Part shown: in pieces, positions 1-10,009 of the stretch
Layout of the letters: every line of letters starts with the position of its first letter
Position numbering within the stretch: position 1 is the stretch's first letter
Assembly: GCF_023061285.1 (NCBI RefSeq)
Contig: NZ_JAKGAM010000007.1
Location: 62,001 to 126,000, forward strand
Direction: 5' to 3'
DNA length: 64,000 bases
Source: Chromohalobacter nigrandesensis
GTDB lineage: Bacteria > Pseudomonadota > Gammaproteobacteria > Pseudomonadales > Halomonadaceae
Notes under the pieces: model-generated
Seen by the model: only the letters and a program-made list of their open reading frames with translations
What the model was told of the DNA's origin: nothing
Database searches by the model: none
Program-made: the position numbers and the translations under genes

Positions 1-1328
1 GGGAAGGGGCTGCCCGTGGCTATCAGCGCCTCGCCCCGGGTCCATTCGAGAATGTCCTGAGGAACGGCTTCGACCTTGGACGTCGGATTGGAAAGCGGCA
101 TCACCAGCGGCTGTGCACAGCCCGCGTGCAACGTCTTGATCACCTCTTCGGTGAACAGCCCGCTTTGCCCGGAGACTCCGATCAATACGCTGGGCTTGGC
201 ATTGCGCACCACGTCGAGGAGATCACGACTCTGGGAGTCCCAGTCGCTCAAGGTGGCAGGCTCATGCGCCAGGCGCTGCTGGAAGTCGTAGAGCCCGTCC
301 ATATCGCTGGTCAATAGCCCGAAACGGTCGACCATATAAACGCGACGGCGCGCCTCGGCCTCGCTCAGGCCTTCCATCGTCATCGCCACGACGATCTGCT
401 CGGCGATACCGCAGCCTGCAGAGCCGGCCCCGAGAAATGCGATGGTCTGGTCCTTGAGCGCCTCACCCTTGGTCTTGCACGCCGCCAGCAACGTCCCCAC
501 GCACACCGCCGCCGTGCCCTGGATGTCGTCGTTGAAGCAGCACAGCTGGTCGCGATAACGCTCGAGCAGCGGCATGGCGTTGGTCTGGGCGAAGTCCTCG
601 AACTGCAACAGCACGTTGGGCCAACGCCGTTGCAGCGCCTCCATGAACATGCCGATGAACTCGTCGTACTCTTCCTGACTGACCCGCTTATGGCGCCAGC
701 CCATGTACATGGGATCGTCGAGAAGCTTCTGATTGTTGGTGCCCACATCGAGCACGATGGGCAGCGTGTAGGCCGGGCTAATGCCACCGCAGGCGGTATA
801 CAGCGACAGCTTGCCGATGGGAATGCCCATACCGCCGATGCCTTGATCGCCCAGCCCCAGAATACGCTCGCCGTCGGTGGCCACGATCACACGCACCTTG
901 TCCTTCGTGGCGCTACGCAGGATATCGTCCATGCGGTGGCGATCGGGATACGAGATGAAGAGCCCGCGGTGATTGCGGTAAATATTGGAGAACTCTTCGC
1001 ATGCCTCGCCCACCGTGGGGGTATAGATGATCGGCAGCATTTCCTCGAGATGCTCTTCCAGCAGACGGAAGAACAGCGTCTCGTTGTCGTCCTGAATCGC
1101 CCGCAGGTAAATGTGCTTGTCGAGGTTGTTCTGACACAGAGTGTACTGGTGATACGCGCGCTCGAGCTGCTCTTCGATGCTCTCGACATTCTGCGGCAGC
1201 AAGCCCACCAGGTTGAATTCGACACGCTCTTCGCTGGTGAAGGCGCTGCCCTTGTTGAGTAGCGGCATCTCCAGCAGTGAGGGGCCAGCATAAGGAATAT
1301 AAAGGGGACGCTTGGATGTTTCGCTCAT
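1..1328 (-). CDS. maeA: NAD-dependent malic enzyme (C-terminus cut by window start)
   Basis: Oxidative decarboxylation of malate to pyruvate with NAD reduction, in the cytoplasm. I translated the minus strand from the ATG at 1328, which has GAGG about 6 nt upstream. The product starts [15 protein letters not shown] and contains the malic-enzyme signature [19 protein letters not shown] (active-site Tyr in YTPT), the central [15 protein letters not shown] and [12 protein letters not shown] metal-site segments, and the NAD-binding loop [15 protein letters not shown]. About 442 codons are present; the family (E. coli MaeA/SfcA) has about 565, so the C-terminal fifth lies outside the window. The assignment is secure; cofactor preference (NAD rather than NADP) is inferred from overall similarity to the SfcA type. 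Confidence 0.95.
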   Translation of the reverse strand, partial: MSETSKRPLYIPYAGPSLLEMPLLNKGSAFTSEERVEFNLVGLLPQNVESIEEQLERAYHQYTLCQNNLDKHIYLRAIQDDNETLFFRLLEEHLEEMLPIIYTPTVGEACEEFSNIYRNHRGLFISYPDRHRMDDILRSATKDKVRVIVATDGERILGLGDQGIGGMGIPIGKLSLYTACGGISPAYTLPIVLDVGTNNQKLLDDPMYMGWRHKRVSQEEYDEFIGMFMEALQRRWPNVLLQFEDFAQTNAMPLLERYRDQLCCFNDDIQGTAAVCVGTLLAACKTKGEALKDQTIAFLGAGSAGCGIAEQIVVAMTMEGLSEAEARRRVYMVDRFGLLTSDMDGLYDFQQRLAHEPATLSDWDSQSRDLLDVVRNAKPSVLIGVSGQSGLFTEEVIKTLHAGCAQPLVMPLSNPTSKVEAVPQDILEWTRGEALIATGSPF

Positions 1329-1388
1329 CGTTTGCCTCACGCAGGTGACGGAACTCGAAGCCCTGAGGCTCCGCACGGCTCGGGCTTT

Positions 1389-1394
1389 ACTATA
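1389..1394 (-). promoter_or_regulatory. Candidate -10 element of maeA
   Basis: Minus-strand TATAGT lies directly downstream of the 21-bp repeat array and about 60 nt before the maeA start codon. No -35 resembling TTGACA is found 16 to 18 nt upstream; that interval is occupied by the repeat, so an activator-dependent promoter is a reasonable guess. Confidence 0.4.
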
Positions 1395-1463
1395 CACGCC
1401 ACCTTGCCACTCGCGCACGCCACCTTGCCACTCGCGCATGCCACCTTGCCACTCGCGCATGCC
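1395..1463. repeat. 21-bp tandem repeat, about 3.3 copies
   Basis: Three consecutive 21-bp units (1395-1415, 1416-1436, 1437-1457) differ by one base (CACGCC or CATGCC at the unit start), followed by a partial fourth copy to 1463. The core read on the plus strand is GCCACCTTGCCACTCGCG. The array sits between the terminator-like hairpin of the upstream yeeE-type gene and the -10-like TATAGT of maeA. A 21-bp period equals two helical turns. Confidence 0.9.
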
Positions 1464-1465
1464 AC

Positions 1466-1503
1466 AATGATGCACGGCGCCCTGAAGGGCGCCGTGCATC
1501 ATT
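1466..1503 (-). terminator. Perfect 18-bp inverted repeat after the YeeE/YedE gene
   Basis: Arms 1466-1483 and 1486-1503 are perfectly complementary (inner part GGCGCCCT/AGGGCGCC). The hairpin starts 20 nt past the stop codon of the YeeE/YedE gene on the minus strand. It lacks a long T tail, so it may act as a terminator, a transcript 3' end stabiliser, or both. Confidence 0.65.
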
Positions 1504-1522
1504 CGCGCTTGCCGATCACCGA

Positions 1523-2746
1523 TCAGCCACTGCGCGCCACCGGGCGTGCCGGGCCCGAGAAAAACCACGGGCGTAGCCGCACGCCCAGCATGTTGCCGGC
1601 AAACGCCGCGACCAGCCACAGCCAGCCATGTAAGCTGCCTGAGGCGATTCCGCCGAAATAGGCGCCGATATTGCAGCCAAATGCCAGGCGCGCTCCATAG
1701 CCCAACAGAAATCCGCCGATGGCTGACGCCAACACGGAACGTAGCGGAATGCTGAATTTCGGCGCAAAACGGCCTGCCAGCGCTGCGGCGGCCATCGCCC
1801 CCAGGATGATGCCCACGTTCATGACCGTGGTGATATCGCTCCAGACATTGGCGTTCAAGGCCGCCTCATTGCCAGCCGCCTGCCAATAGCCCCAGCCGCT
1901 GACGTCGCCGCCTAGCGCCTCGAAGCCCTTGGCGCCCCATAGAGCGAACGCCGAGGTAATACCCCATGGACGCCCGGCGAGCGCCAGCGTGATGAAATTG
2001 AGCACTGCCAGCCCTATCGCACCGGCCAATAGCGGCCAGGGACCTTGCAGCCAACGCGAACGACCGGCCTCGACCTGCGGCGCCCGTTCGAGCTGACCGT
2101 GCCGGCGCCTCTCCATGGCCACCGTCAGCGCGGCGATCGCGGCGAACAACACCAGACTCACGACGATGCCGCCGCCCACGCCGAACAAGCCATGCAACGA
2201 CGTCGGCTGGAACGCCGGCCACGTCTGCCACCAGGCAAAATGCGCCGTGCCGACCAGGGAGCCGATGATGAAGAACACCAGAGTGATCACCATGCGCGCA
2301 TTACCGCCGCCCACTGTGAACAAGGTGCCCGAAGCACAACCACCGCCGAGCTGCATGCCGAGCCCGAACAGGAACGCACCGACCAGGACAGAGACCCCGA
2401 TGGGCGCGATATAACCCGAGACCGGCGTACCGAAAAGAGTCCCTGCGCCAAGCGCCGGGAAGAACAGCACGACCGCGAGAGCCAGCATGACCATCTGCGC
2501 GCGCAGACCTCGCCCACGACGCTCAGTGATGAATACACGCCACGCGGAGGTAAAGCCGAAAGCGGCATGATAGAGCACCATGCCCAGGGCGCCCCCCACG
2601 ATCATGAGCAACCCCGTGGTCGCCTCAAAGGCCGTTCCCACGGCCAGAGCGCCCAGGAGCAAGACTATCGCCGCCGCCAATGCCAACGGCGGTACGCCGC
2701 GACGCGGCGTCGGCGAAGCGGATGAAACGCTGGATGCGTCAGGCAT
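1523..2746 (-). CDS. YeeE/YedE-family (TsuA-like) sulfur-compound transporter
   Basis: Inner-membrane protein of 407 residues with about ten hydrophobic segments and a duplicated fold. The two diagnostic Cys-containing loops of the YeeE/YedE (DUF395) family are present: [10 protein letters not shown] near residue 135 and [20 protein letters not shown] near residue 360. Characterised relatives (TsuA) take up thiosulfate through conserved cysteines, so import of thiosulfate or a related sulfur compound is the likely role. The length matches full-size two-repeat members rather than the half-size pairs. GGAGGTTGCG precedes the ATG at 2746. No TusA-like partner gene is adjacent. The substrate is inferred from the family. 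Confidence 0.85.
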   Translation of the reverse strand: MPDASSVSSASPTPRRGVPPLALAAAIVLLLGALAVGTAFEATTGLLMIVGGALGMVLYHAAFGFTSAWRVFITERRGRGLRAQMVMLALAVVLFFPALGAGTLFGTPVSGYIAPIGVSVLVGAFLFGLGMQLGGGCASGTLFTVGGGNARMVITLVFFIIGSLVGTAHFAWWQTWPAFQPTSLHGLFGVGGGIVVSLVLFAAIAALTVAMERRRHGQLERAPQVEAGRSRWLQGPWPLLAGAIGLAVLNFITLALAGRPWGITSAFALWGAKGFEALGGDVSGWGYWQAAGNEAALNANVWSDITTVMNVGIILGAMAAAALAGRFAPKFSIPLRSVLASAIGGFLLGYGARLAFGCNIGAYFGGIASGSLHGWLWLVAAFAGNMLGVRLRPWFFSGPARPVARSG

Positions 2747-2860
2747 CGCAACCTCCTATTATCGTTCGAATGGAAATTGCTATCTAGCTTAGTGCCTAAC
2801 CCGCCCTTTTAAAAATTCATAAAACACATTTTCGCTATAGCGTTTGGCAATATAAAAACA

Positions 2861-2890
2861 CAAGCCCCGTGTCGCGAGACACGGGGCTTG
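2861..2890 (-). terminator. Rho-independent terminator of trpS
   Basis: Perfect 13-bp stem (2861-2873 and 2878-2890, CAAGCCCCGTGTC with a 4-nt loop), followed on the minus strand by a T-rich tract (TGTTTTTATA). It lies 45 nt past the trpS stop codon. Confidence 0.9.
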
Positions 2891-2934
2891 GCAGAGCGCG
2901 CAAAAGCGCACCGATAAAAGTGACAGATGAGGCG

Positions 2935-3948
2935 TTACACGAAACGTCCCAGGCCAGCGACCTCACGCACACGCTCCATGAGCGGCTGCGCCTCGGCACG
3001 CGCCTTGTCGGCGCCCTGCTTGAGCACGTTCTCGATATGCCCGGGATCCTCGAGCAAGGCGTTATAGCGCTCGCGGGGTTCGCGCAGGTGCGCGTTGAGG
3101 TATTCGAAGACCCGATCCTTGGCTTCACCCCAACCGATACCGTTCTCGTAGTCGGCCCGCATGGTGGCGGTTTCTTCCGCAGTGGCAAACGCCGAGAAGA
3201 TCTGGAACAGCGTGCAGCTATCGGGGTCCTTGGGCTCGCCGGGCTCCAGGGAGTTGGTCTTGATCTTGCGTACTAGCTTCTGGAGCTTCTTCTCGGAAAC
3301 GAACAGCGGGATGGTGTTGTTGTAACTCTTGGACATCTTGCGGCCGTCGAGCCCGTTGAGCACTTCCACCTTGTCGTCGACCACCGCCTCGGGCAGCGTG
3401 AAATACTGGCCCTTGTAGAGATGATTGAAGCGTCCCCCCATGTCGCGCGCCATCTCGATATGCTGGATCTGATCGCGCCCCACCGGCACCTTATTGGCGT
3501 TGAACATCAGGATGTCCGCCGCCATCAGCACCGGGTAACCGAACAACCCCATGCTCACGCCTTTATCCATATCCTGATGGCCCAGCTCTTCGTTCTCGGC
3601 CACCGCCGCCTTGTAGGCATGAGCGCGGTTCATCAGCCCCTTGGCGCAGACGCAGGACAGCATCCAGGTCAACTCAGGGATTTCGGGAATGTCCGACTGG
3701 CGGTAGAACACAGCGTTGTCGGTATCCAGGCCCAGCGCCAGCCAGGTGGCGGCGATTTCCAGGCGCGACTGCTGCACGCGCCGGGGGTCCTGGCACTTGA
3801 TCAACGCATGCAGGTCCGCGAGGAAGTAGAAGGAATCAACATCGGGACGCTGGCTGGCCTCGATGGCCGGTTTGATGGCCCCGACATAATTGCCGAGATG
3901 CGGGGTGCCGGTGGTGGTAATGCCGGTCAGGACGCGTGTCTTGGTCAT
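2935..3948 (-). CDS. trpS: Tryptophanyl-tRNA synthetase
   Basis: Class Ic aminoacyl-tRNA synthetase charging tRNA-Trp. The HIGH-like motif is TPHLGNYVG near residue 15 and the KMSKS loop is [10 protein letters not shown] near residue 200; the dimer-interface and anticodon-binding C-terminus follows. I prefer the ATG at 3948 ([16 protein letters not shown], 337 aa), which matches the family length of about 334, over the ATG at 4011 that would add 21 residues with no family counterpart. No clear Shine-Dalgarno sequence precedes either start. No trp biosynthesis gene is adjacent; a terminator follows, so it is probably monocistronic. Confidence 0.95.
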   Translation of the reverse strand: MTKTRVLTGITTTGTPHLGNYVGAIKPAIEASQRPDVDSFYFLADLHALIKCQDPRRVQQSRLEIAATWLALGLDTDNAVFYRQSDIPEIPELTWMLSCVCAKGLMNRAHAYKAAVAENEELGHQDMDKGVSMGLFGYPVLMAADILMFNANKVPVGRDQIQHIEMARDMGGRFNHLYKGQYFTLPEAVVDDKVEVLNGLDGRKMSKSYNNTIPLFVSEKKLQKLVRKIKTNSLEPGEPKDPDSCTLFQIFSAFATAEETATMRADYENGIGWGEAKDRVFEYLNAHLREPRERYNALLEDPGHIENVLKQGADKARAEAQPLMERVREVAGLGRFV

Positions 3949-4047
3949 GAAATTGGGCTGATCGCAACGAAATGTGAGAATCCGCCCAGTGTACAACGAC
4001 GTCCCGGCCAAGGCGACCGGGCCCGGCCGGAACGTCGTGGTCCATTG

Positions 4048-5163
4048 CTATGCCATCAGGCTCTTGGGGTCGACCGCGTCCAGACCGAATGCCTGGGCCA
4101 CCGCCGGATGCGTGATGCGCCCAGCATGTACGTTGAGCCCCGCGAGGAAGTGAGGATCCTCCGCCAGGGCGCCTTGCCATCCCTTGTCGGCCAATGCCAG
4201 CACGAACGGCAAGGTGGCGTTGGTCAATGCTTGAGTGGAAGTGCGCGCCACGGCACCCGGCATGTTGGCAACGCAGTAATGCACCACGTCATCCACCACA
4301 TAGGTGGGGTCGGCATGGGTCGTCGCGCGACTGGTCTCGAAGCAGCCGCCCTGATCGATGGCCACGTCCACCAGCACACTGCCCGGACGCATGTCACCGA
4401 GCATCTTGCGGGTGATCAGCTTGGGCGCCTGCGCCCCCGGCACCAGCACCGCACCGACGATGATATCCGACTCGCGAGCCGCCGTTTCCAGCGCATCTGC
4501 CGTCGAATACACGGTGTTCAGCCGGCCTTGATAACGATGGTCGAGCACTTCCAGCCGCTCCAGCGACTTGTCGAGCACGGTGACTTCCGCGCCCAGGCCC
4601 AGCGCCATGCGCGCGGCGTTTTCACCGACCACGCCACCGCCGATCACCGTCACCTTGGCCGGTGCCACGCCGGGTACCCCCGGGATCAGAATACCGGCAC
4701 CGCCCTGCGCCTTTTCCAGGCTATGCGCACCAGCCTGGATGGCCATGCGGCCGGCGACACGGCTCATCGGCGCGAGAAGCGGCAATGCACCCTGGTCATC
4801 GGTGATCGTCTCATAGGCGATGCAGGTAGCTTCGCTGTCCATCAGCCCCCGCGTCAGCGACTCCTCGGCCGCCAAGTGCAGATAGGTGAACAGCGTATGG
4901 CTCGGTTTGAGGCGCTTGACCTCCTCTGGCTGAGGCTCCTTTACCTTGACGATCAGCTCGGCGTTATCCCATAGCGCGTCAAGATCCTGCTCGATACGCG
5001 CCCCCGCCGCCTCATACTCGGCATCGGGGAAGCCGGCCCCCTCACCCGCCGATGTCTGCACCGCCACGCGATGACCGCGTGCCACCAGCTCGCGCACCAC
5101 GCTTGGCGTCAAGGCAACACGATACTCATGATTCTTGATTTCCTTGGGTATGGCGATTTTCAT
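4048..5163 (-). CDS. ald: Alanine dehydrogenase
   Basis: Reversible NAD-dependent oxidative deamination of L-alanine to pyruvate and ammonia. The 371-aa product has the AlaDH/PNT N-terminal domain ([20 protein letters not shown]), the catalytic Lys of VKVKEPQ and His of TYLHLAA near residues 75 and 96, and the Rossmann segment [20 protein letters not shown] near residue 175. The length equals the family norm (about 370). GGAGGCGCC precedes the ATG. The gene stands alone; about 190 nt upstream on its strand hold no other gene and no recognisable Lrp site. Confidence 0.95.
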   Translation of the reverse strand: MKIAIPKEIKNHEYRVALTPSVVRELVARGHRVAVQTSAGEGAGFPDAEYEAAGARIEQDLDALWDNAELIVKVKEPQPEEVKRLKPSHTLFTYLHLAAEESLTRGLMDSEATCIAYETITDDQGALPLLAPMSRVAGRMAIQAGAHSLEKAQGGAGILIPGVPGVAPAKVTVIGGGVVGENAARMALGLGAEVTVLDKSLERLEVLDHRYQGRLNTVYSTADALETAARESDIIVGAVLVPGAQAPKLITRKMLGDMRPGSVLVDVAIDQGGCFETSRATTHADPTYVVDDVVHYCVANMPGAVARTSTQALTNATLPFVLALADKGWQGALAEDPHFLAGLNVHAGRITHPAVAQAFGLDAVDPKSLMA

Positions 5164-5351
5164 GGCGCCTCCACTTCAGAGGATGTCTACAAAATAGGCT
5201 CAACGTCTATCCATTACAGCACACGCACAGGAATCGGAGGGAGGCAGGAGACAAAACGGGATGACGCGCTATAAAGCCACGCTTATAGAGAAAACTTTAC
5301 GCCGACAGCGCCCATCGCCGAACGATTTGCGCCAAGCATGCCATGCTCGCC

Positions 5352-5675
5352 TCAGAGAGGACGTGCCTGACCACACTGCCAGCAGGTATCGAAGACGCCT
5401 TCCAGCGATTCACCACAGGCAGGGCAACGCCACGCTGAGAGGCCCTCAGCGGGTCCATTGAGGGCTTCATCGACCAATGCCTCGGCGCGTTGACGATGGC
5501 CTACCGGCACCCAGACCTCCGGCTCGCATTCACCGGGCGGTAACTCACCGGCGCCACCGCCGAGGGTCATATTACGCAGCACGGGCGTCAACCCGGCGCT
5601 GGCCAGCACGTTATGCACGTGGTTGACCAGCAGCGCGTTGGGGTGACGAAAGACGCGAACGCTCTCCAACGTCAT
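5352..5675 (-). CDS. DUF2007 domain protein with C-terminal zinc ribbon
   Basis: Small protein of 107 residues from the ATG at 5675 (MTLESVRVFRHPNALLVNHV). The first 65 residues fit DUF2007, a ferredoxin-like fold proposed to act in signalling. The last 35 carry two CxxC pairs (CPACGESLEGVFDTCWQCGQ), a likely zinc ribbon. An in-frame extension upstream would run through the 3' end of the methyltransferase gene and has no family support. The start lies 2 nt past that gene's stop codon, so the two are probably co-transcribed and translationally coupled. The biochemical role is unknown. Confidence 0.8.
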   Translation of the reverse strand: MTLESVRVFRHPNALLVNHVHNVLASAGLTPVLRNMTLGGGAGELPPGECEPEVWVPVGHRQRAEALVDEALNGPAEGLSAWRCPACGESLEGVFDTCWQCGQARPL

Positions 5676-5677
5676 GT

Positions 5678-6868
5678 TCAGTTGCGGAAAACCCGCACCC
5701 CCAATGCCTTGAGGTAGGCGGTTTCGGGAATCGCGGGATGCACGGGATGATCCGCCCCCTGGTGGCCCTGATAGATGACCTGCCCATGACGATCCTGATG
5801 GCGCACAGCACCACGCACGCACTCCATCAAGCGCTCCGGCGCCAAGTGCATCGAGCACGATGCCGAGAGTAGCATACCATCGCGTCCCAGCAGCCGGATC
5901 GCCTCACGGTTGAGCCGCGCGTAGGCGCGTTCGCCGTTGGGAATATCCTTGCGCTTCTTGATGAAAGCCGGCGGATCGAGCACGATCACGTCGAACTGCT
6001 CGCCCTCCGCCTTGAGGGCTGCCAATGCCTCGAAGGCTTCGCCCTCGCCGACGGCCACTTGCTCGGTCAGGCCGTTGAGCGCGGCGTTCTCGGCCACGCG
6101 CTCCAGGGCCTGGGCGGAGCTGTCCACGCACAGCACTTCGCTGGCACCGTGCGCCGCCGCCTGAACGCCCCAGCCACCGACATAGCTGAACACATCCAGC
6201 ACCCGCTTGCCGGCGACCAGACCATTGAGCCACGCCCGGTTGGGGCGATGGTCGAAGAACCAACCGGTCTTCTGGCCGTCGAGTACCGGCGCCACGAAAC
6301 GCACGCCATTCTCCTCGAGCAGCACCTGATCGGGCAGCTCGCCATAGGCCACCTCGACCTCGTCGCCGAGTTGTTCCTGACGACGTCCGGAGGAATCGTT
6401 CTTGAACACGATGGCGCGCGGCGCCAGCACCTTCTCGAGCGCAGCGACGACCTCATCGCGCAGCCGGTCCATGCCCACCGTATTGAGCTGCACGACCAGC
6501 ACGTCATCGAAGCGATCGACGACGAGCCCCGGCAGCAAGTCGCCCTCGCCATGCACCAGGCGATAGAAGGGCTTGGCGAACAAACGCGCGCGCAGGCTCA
6601 ACGCCTGTTTGAAGCGGTGGACCAGCAGCGAACGGTCGAGACGCACATCGACATCCCGCGAGACGATACGCGCGCAGATCAGCGAGTGCGGATTGACATA
6701 GGCGATGCCCATCGGCTTGCCATTGGCGGCCTCGATGACCGCCTGGGCGCCTGGCTCGAAATCCTTCAGCGGCGTGACCGCGATATCGATCTCGTTGGAA
6801 TAGAGCCATAAATGGCCCGCCTTGAGACGCCGATCGGCGTTTTTCTTTAGGCGTAGACGTTCGGTCAC
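5678..6868 (-). CDS. rlmI: RlmI-type 23S rRNA (cytosine-C5) methyltransferase
   Basis: SAM-dependent methyltransferase of 396 residues from a GTG at 6868 (AAGAGG 6 nt upstream), the same length as E. coli RlmI, which makes m5C1962 in 23S rRNA. An N-terminal PUA domain (LRLKKNADRRLKAGHLWLYS) is followed by an EEHUD segment and a Rossmann domain with motif I VLDVFSYVGGWGVQAAAHG near residue 225, motif IV LDPPAFIKKRKD near residue 310 and the Cys-containing SASCSMH. The alternative, much longer reading frame begins inside the mutM region and has no support. It starts 41 nt downstream of the mutM stop. Confidence 0.85.
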   Translation of the reverse strand: MTERLRLKKNADRRLKAGHLWLYSNEIDIAVTPLKDFEPGAQAVIEAANGKPMGIAYVNPHSLICARIVSRDVDVRLDRSLLVHRFKQALSLRARLFAKPFYRLVHGEGDLLPGLVVDRFDDVLVVQLNTVGMDRLRDEVVAALEKVLAPRAIVFKNDSSGRRQEQLGDEVEVAYGELPDQVLLEENGVRFVAPVLDGQKTGWFFDHRPNRAWLNGLVAGKRVLDVFSYVGGWGVQAAAHGASEVLCVDSSAQALERVAENAALNGLTEQVAVGEGEAFEALAALKAEGEQFDVIVLDPPAFIKKRKDIPNGERAYARLNREAIRLLGRDGMLLSASCSMHLAPERLMECVRGAVRHQDRHGQVIYQGHQGADHPVHPAIPETAYLKALGVRVFRN

Positions 6869-6908
6869 GGAAAACCTCTTGGCGAAGACATCGCGCAGCG
6901 CGAAGCGC

Positions 6909-7724
6909 TCAGCGCTGACAGTGGGGACAAAAAACGCTGGCCCGCTGACCCAGCGTAGCCAAGCGTAACGGCTCGCCGCAACGCCTGCAGGGCGCTTCTT
7001 GCCGCCCATAGACATTGAGGCGCTGAGCGAAATAACCGGGCTCGCCGGTGCCGCTGACGAAGTCGCGCAGCGTCGTGCCGCCCTGCGTGATCGCCGCCGC
7101 CAGCACCTCGCGTGCCGCCTCGGCCAGACGCTCATAGCGCTCGCGGGAGATACGCCCCGCCGCGCGCCGGGGGTCGATCCCCGCCAGGAACAACGCTTCA
7201 CTGGCGTAGATGTTGCCGACACCCACCACCACGGCGTTGTTCATCAGGAACGGCTTGACGGCAATGCGCCGCTTGCGTGAAAGCCGGTAGAGACGCTCAC
7301 CGTCGAAATCCGGCGACAACGGTTCGGGGCCCAGGCGTGCCAGGCGCGGATCCTCGAGCAGCGAGCCCTGCAGCCAATCGACGAAGCCGAAACGACGTGG
7401 GTCGTGATAACGCAGAATCGCGCCATCCTCCACGACCAGGTCGACATGATCGTGCTTTCTGGGCATATCACCGAGACGCGCCACGCGCAGGCTCCCGGAC
7501 ATTCCCAGATGCCATAGCAGGGTACGCTCGCCGATAGGCATGAGCAGATACTTGGCACGCCGCCCTAGCGTACCGATTCGCTGACCGACGAGCGTATCCG
7601 CCAGATCGTCCGGCACCGGCGTGCGCAGACGTGGCTGACGCACGATGACCTCGCGAATCTCCCGCCCTTCTATATAGGGCGCAATACCGCGACGCGTCGT
7701 CTCGACTTCGGGGAGTTCGGGCAT
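6909..7724 (-). CDS. mutM: Formamidopyrimidine-DNA glycosylase
   Basis: Bifunctional base-excision glycosylase/AP lyase removing 8-oxoguanine and Fapy lesions. The 271-aa product begins MPELPEVE: the mature N-terminal Pro and Glu-3 form the active site. A Lys in RRAKYLLM (beta-hairpin) and the H2TH region [19 protein letters not shown] follow. The C-terminus has the zinc finger CRRCGEPL and CPHCQR. Length and motifs are complete. It lies downstream of the rpmBG terminator and so probably has its own promoter. Confidence 0.97.
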   Translation of the reverse strand: MPELPEVETTRRGIAPYIEGREIREVIVRQPRLRTPVPDDLADTLVGQRIGTLGRRAKYLLMPIGERTLLWHLGMSGSLRVARLGDMPRKHDHVDLVVEDGAILRYHDPRRFGFVDWLQGSLLEDPRLARLGPEPLSPDFDGERLYRLSRKRRIAVKPFLMNNAVVVGVGNIYASEALFLAGIDPRRAAGRISRERYERLAEAAREVLAAAITQGGTTLRDFVSGTGEPGYFAQRLNVYGRQEAPCRRCGEPLRLATLGQRASVFCPHCQR

Positions 7725-7754
7725 GCTAGCCTCCCGCTACCTTTCTTGCTGGCA

Positions 7755-7784
7755 TAAAAAAACCCGGAGCGACCCGGGTTTTTC
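7755..7784 (-). terminator. Terminator of rpmB-rpmG
   Basis: Stem AACCCGG (7761-7767) and CCGGGTT (7774-7780) with a 6-nt loop. On the minus strand the stem is followed by a run of T residues. It separates the ribosomal-protein operon from mutM. Confidence 0.9.
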
Positions 7785-7823
7785 TGACAGGTGAACGTCA
7801 CCTGCGGCGAAGGAGGACCAAGA

Positions 7824-7979
7824 TCACTTGATCTTGGCTTCCTTGTACATCACGTGCTTGCGGACGACCGGGTCGAATTTTTTCATTTCGAGCTTATCCG
7901 GCGTGTTCCGCTTGTTCTTGTCGGTGGTGTAGAAATGGCCGGTTCCGGCGCTGGACACCATCTTGATCTTATCACGCAT
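7824..7979 (-). CDS. rpmG: 50S ribosomal protein L33
   Basis: 51-residue basic protein ([19 protein letters not shown], ending [13 protein letters not shown]), the standard length and sequence of the non-zinc form of L33: the four Cys of the zinc-binding type are absent. It is too short for usual ORF cut-offs. It lies 30 nt downstream of rpmB on the same strand. Confidence 0.96.
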
Positions 7980-8009
7980 GACTCGTTACTCCCTGTTTGG
8001 ACGCGCTGT

Positions 8010-8246
8010 TTAGACGCGGTCACCACGCTTGCGGATATCGCTGAGCACTTCTTCAATGCCTTTCTTGTCGATGATGCGCATGCCCTTGGAGGAAACGCGC
8101 AGCTTGACGAAGCGCTTTTCGCCTTCCACCCAGAAACGATGGGTGTGCAAGTTCGGCAAGAAGCGACGGCGGGTTTTCCGCTGGGAGTGAGAAACATTGT
8201 TACCAGTCACCGGGCGCTTGCCGGTAACCTGACATACTTGGGACAT
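8010..8246 (-). CDS. rpmB: 50S ribosomal protein L28
   Basis: 78 residues from the ATG at 8246 ([20 protein letters not shown]), with the L28 signature [19 protein letters not shown] and C-terminal [13 protein letters not shown]. First gene of the rpmB-rpmG operon, which ends at the hairpin near 7770. radC lies upstream on the same strand, as in many gammaproteobacteria. Confidence 0.97.
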   Translation of the reverse strand: MSQVCQVTGKRPVTGNNVSHSQRKTRRRFLPNLHTHRFWVEGEKRFVKLRVSSKGMRIIDKKGIEEVLSDIRKRGDRV

Positions 8247-8416
8247 GGAAGCCTCCAACCACTGGCGAGTTGTTCAAAACCTGTCGGGCAAACCGGGAAT
8301 GGCAGGCTACCGCCTTCTGCCCTGATTCAAAGGGCGTACTTTATACCAGACGTCAAGCCGTGCCGCAAGCTCGCGGAGGCTCGACGGACGGCCAACCTGG
8401 CATCGCGGGCACGGCC

Positions 8417-9091
8417 TTAAAGCCATCCGCGTTCGGCAAACGATATTACCTCACCATCGCCGACGACGAAATGGTCCAGCACACGGATATCGAAAAGCCC
8501 CAGCGCCTCCTTGAGTCGCTGGGTGATTCGCCGATCGGCATCGCTCGGCTCCGCCACGCCCGAAGGGTGATTATGGGCAAAGATCAACGCCCCCGCATTG
8601 AGCGCCAGCGCCCGGCGCGACACCTCGCGCGGATACACGGAGGCACTGTCGAGCGTGCCTTCCGAAAGCGTCTCGAAGCGAATCACGCGGTGCTGCGTAT
8701 CCAGAAACAACGCCGCGAATGACTCGTGGGGCAAGTGGCGCAACTGCGACGTCAAGAACTGGCGCACCAAAGCCGGCGACGTCAGGGCACCGCCACGCTC
8801 CAGCAAGCTCCCCAAATGCCGCCGAGAAAGTTCCAACGAGGCCTGAAGCTGCACATACTTGGCCTCGCCCAGGCCATGCTCCGCGCAAAAGCGCGCTTGA
8901 TCCGCCTCCAACAATGGCCGCAGACCGCCAAAAGCGACCAGCAGATCACGCGCAAGATCTACCGCCGAGCGCCCCTTCACGCCCACACGCAGGAAGATCG
9001 CCAGCAACTCCGCATCCGACAGCACCGGCGCTCCCAGGGTAAGCAACTTTTCACGCGGGCGCTCGCCTTCCGGCCAATCGCGGATTCCCAT
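8417..9091 (-). CDS. radC: RadC-family JAB/MPN domain protein
   Basis: 224-residue RadC. N-terminal helix-hairpin-helix-like UPF0758 domain ([14 protein letters not shown]), then a JAB1/MPN metalloprotease-like fold with the metal-binding HNHPSG and a following Asp ([11 protein letters not shown]) near residue 185. Despite the name, a role in recombination has not held up; the true function is unresolved. In many gammaproteobacteria radC is divergent from coaBC, but here about 8.9 kb of sugar-acid genes separate them. Confidence 0.93.
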   Translation of the reverse strand: MGIRDWPEGERPREKLLTLGAPVLSDAELLAIFLRVGVKGRSAVDLARDLLVAFGGLRPLLEADQARFCAEHGLGEAKYVQLQASLELSRRHLGSLLERGGALTSPALVRQFLTSQLRHLPHESFAALFLDTQHRVIRFETLSEGTLDSASVYPREVSRRALALNAGALIFAHNHPSGVAEPSDADRRITQRLKEALGLFDIRVLDHFVVGDGEVISFAERGWL

Positions 9092-9207
9092 CGCCAGTTC
9101 CCCTCAGATTGCGGATGTCACGGCATACTCAAGCATAATATCAGAAATATCTCATAAATTGACACTATCGCACGCCGGCCATCCTCAACCAAAGTTGCAT
9201 CGCATGA

Positions 9208-9220
9208 TTGGCTAAGCCAA
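9208..9220. promoter_or_regulatory. Candidate operator palindrome upstream of the GntR regulator
   Basis: Perfect 13-bp palindrome TTGGCTAAGCCAA ending 42 nt before the regulator start codon. Size and symmetry suit a FadR-type GntR dimer. It is the only clear dyad in the radC/gntR divergent region, so it may serve autoregulation. Binding is inferred. Confidence 0.4.
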
Positions 9221-9262
9221 CTACCATACTAGTCATACAACGCATCGATTCAGGATCTTCAC

Positions 9263-10009
9263 ATGACGCCATCACTGCTCGCGCTCTGGGACGAACAGCC
9301 CGACGGTAATGTCCGTCAACGCCTCTATGCGGTCCTGCGCCAATCGATCATTCGCATGACGTTGGCGCCCGGCCAGGCGCTGTCGGAGAAAGAGATCGCC
9401 GAGACCTTCGCGGTCAGCCGGCAACCCGTACGTGAAGCTTTTATCCGCCTCTCAGAGGCCGGTTTGATCGAGGTGCGCCCCCAGCGCGGCACCTATGTCG
9501 TGCACATTTCTCAAGCCGATGTCATGGAAGCACGCTTCGTTCGTGAAGCTATCGAGATCGCCGTCGCACGGGACGCCGCCGAACAGGGACTCGCCTCGGG
9601 GGTACGTGATGAACTGCACGAACTCATCGACCGCCAGCAACGCTGCATCGAGCCGCAGGACCACGACCGCTTCTACCGTCTCGACGAGGCGTTCCATCGC
9701 ACGCTGGCACTAGAGACGGGGCACGACGCCGCCTGGCGCGTGACTCAGGAGGTCAAGGCACAGCTCGACCGAGTGCGCTATCTGAGCGTGCCGGATGCCA
9801 CACCCATCACCAAGTTGATCGACCAGCACACCCGTATTCTCGACAGTATTATCGCGCGCGATGCCGACGCCGCCGAACAAGCCGTACGGGAACACCTGCG
9901 CGAAATACTCAGCTCGCTGCCGGCCCTGGTCGAGCGTTTCCCCGAGCTCTTCGAGGCCACCTCGACCGGTGGTCGTCGAACTACGCTGCCTTCTGGAGCC
10001 AGTGCATGA
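9263..10009 (+). CDS. GntR-family (FadR/FCD) regulator of the sugar-acid island
   Basis: 248-residue transcription factor. The N-terminal winged helix covers about residues 18-85 ([20 protein letters not shown], then [20 protein letters not shown]). An all-helical FCD ligand-binding domain follows with the typical metal-binding Asp/His pattern ([16 protein letters not shown]). The last codons overlap the ManD start as ATGA, so it is transcribed with the catabolic genes. By family analogy (RspR, UxuR, ExuR) it probably represses the island until a hexonate or pathway intermediate binds. AGGA lies 9 nt before the ATG. Confidence 0.88.
   Translation: MTPSLLALWDEQPDGNVRQRLYAVLRQSIIRMTLAPGQALSEKEIAETFAVSRQPVREAFIRLSEAGLIEVRPQRGTYVVHISQADVMEARFVREAIEIAVARDAAEQGLASGVRDELHELIDRQQRCIEPQDHDRFYRLDEAFHRTLALETGHDAAWRVTQEVKAQLDRVRYLSVPDATPITKLIDQHTRILDSIIARDADAAEQAVREHLREILSSLPALVERFPELFEATSTGGRRTTLPSGASA

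Noticed and set aside
3421-4974. Open frame of 517 codons on the plus strand opposite trpS and ald
   Set aside because: It is the antisense shadow of two well-supported genes. Its composition is His/Arg/Gln-rich, it crosses the gap between them, and it has no domain signature.
5676-5858. N-terminal extension of the DUF2007 protein
   Set aside because: The added residues are read out of frame through the methyltransferase gene and are Gly/Ser/Arg-rich; the domain begins at 5675.
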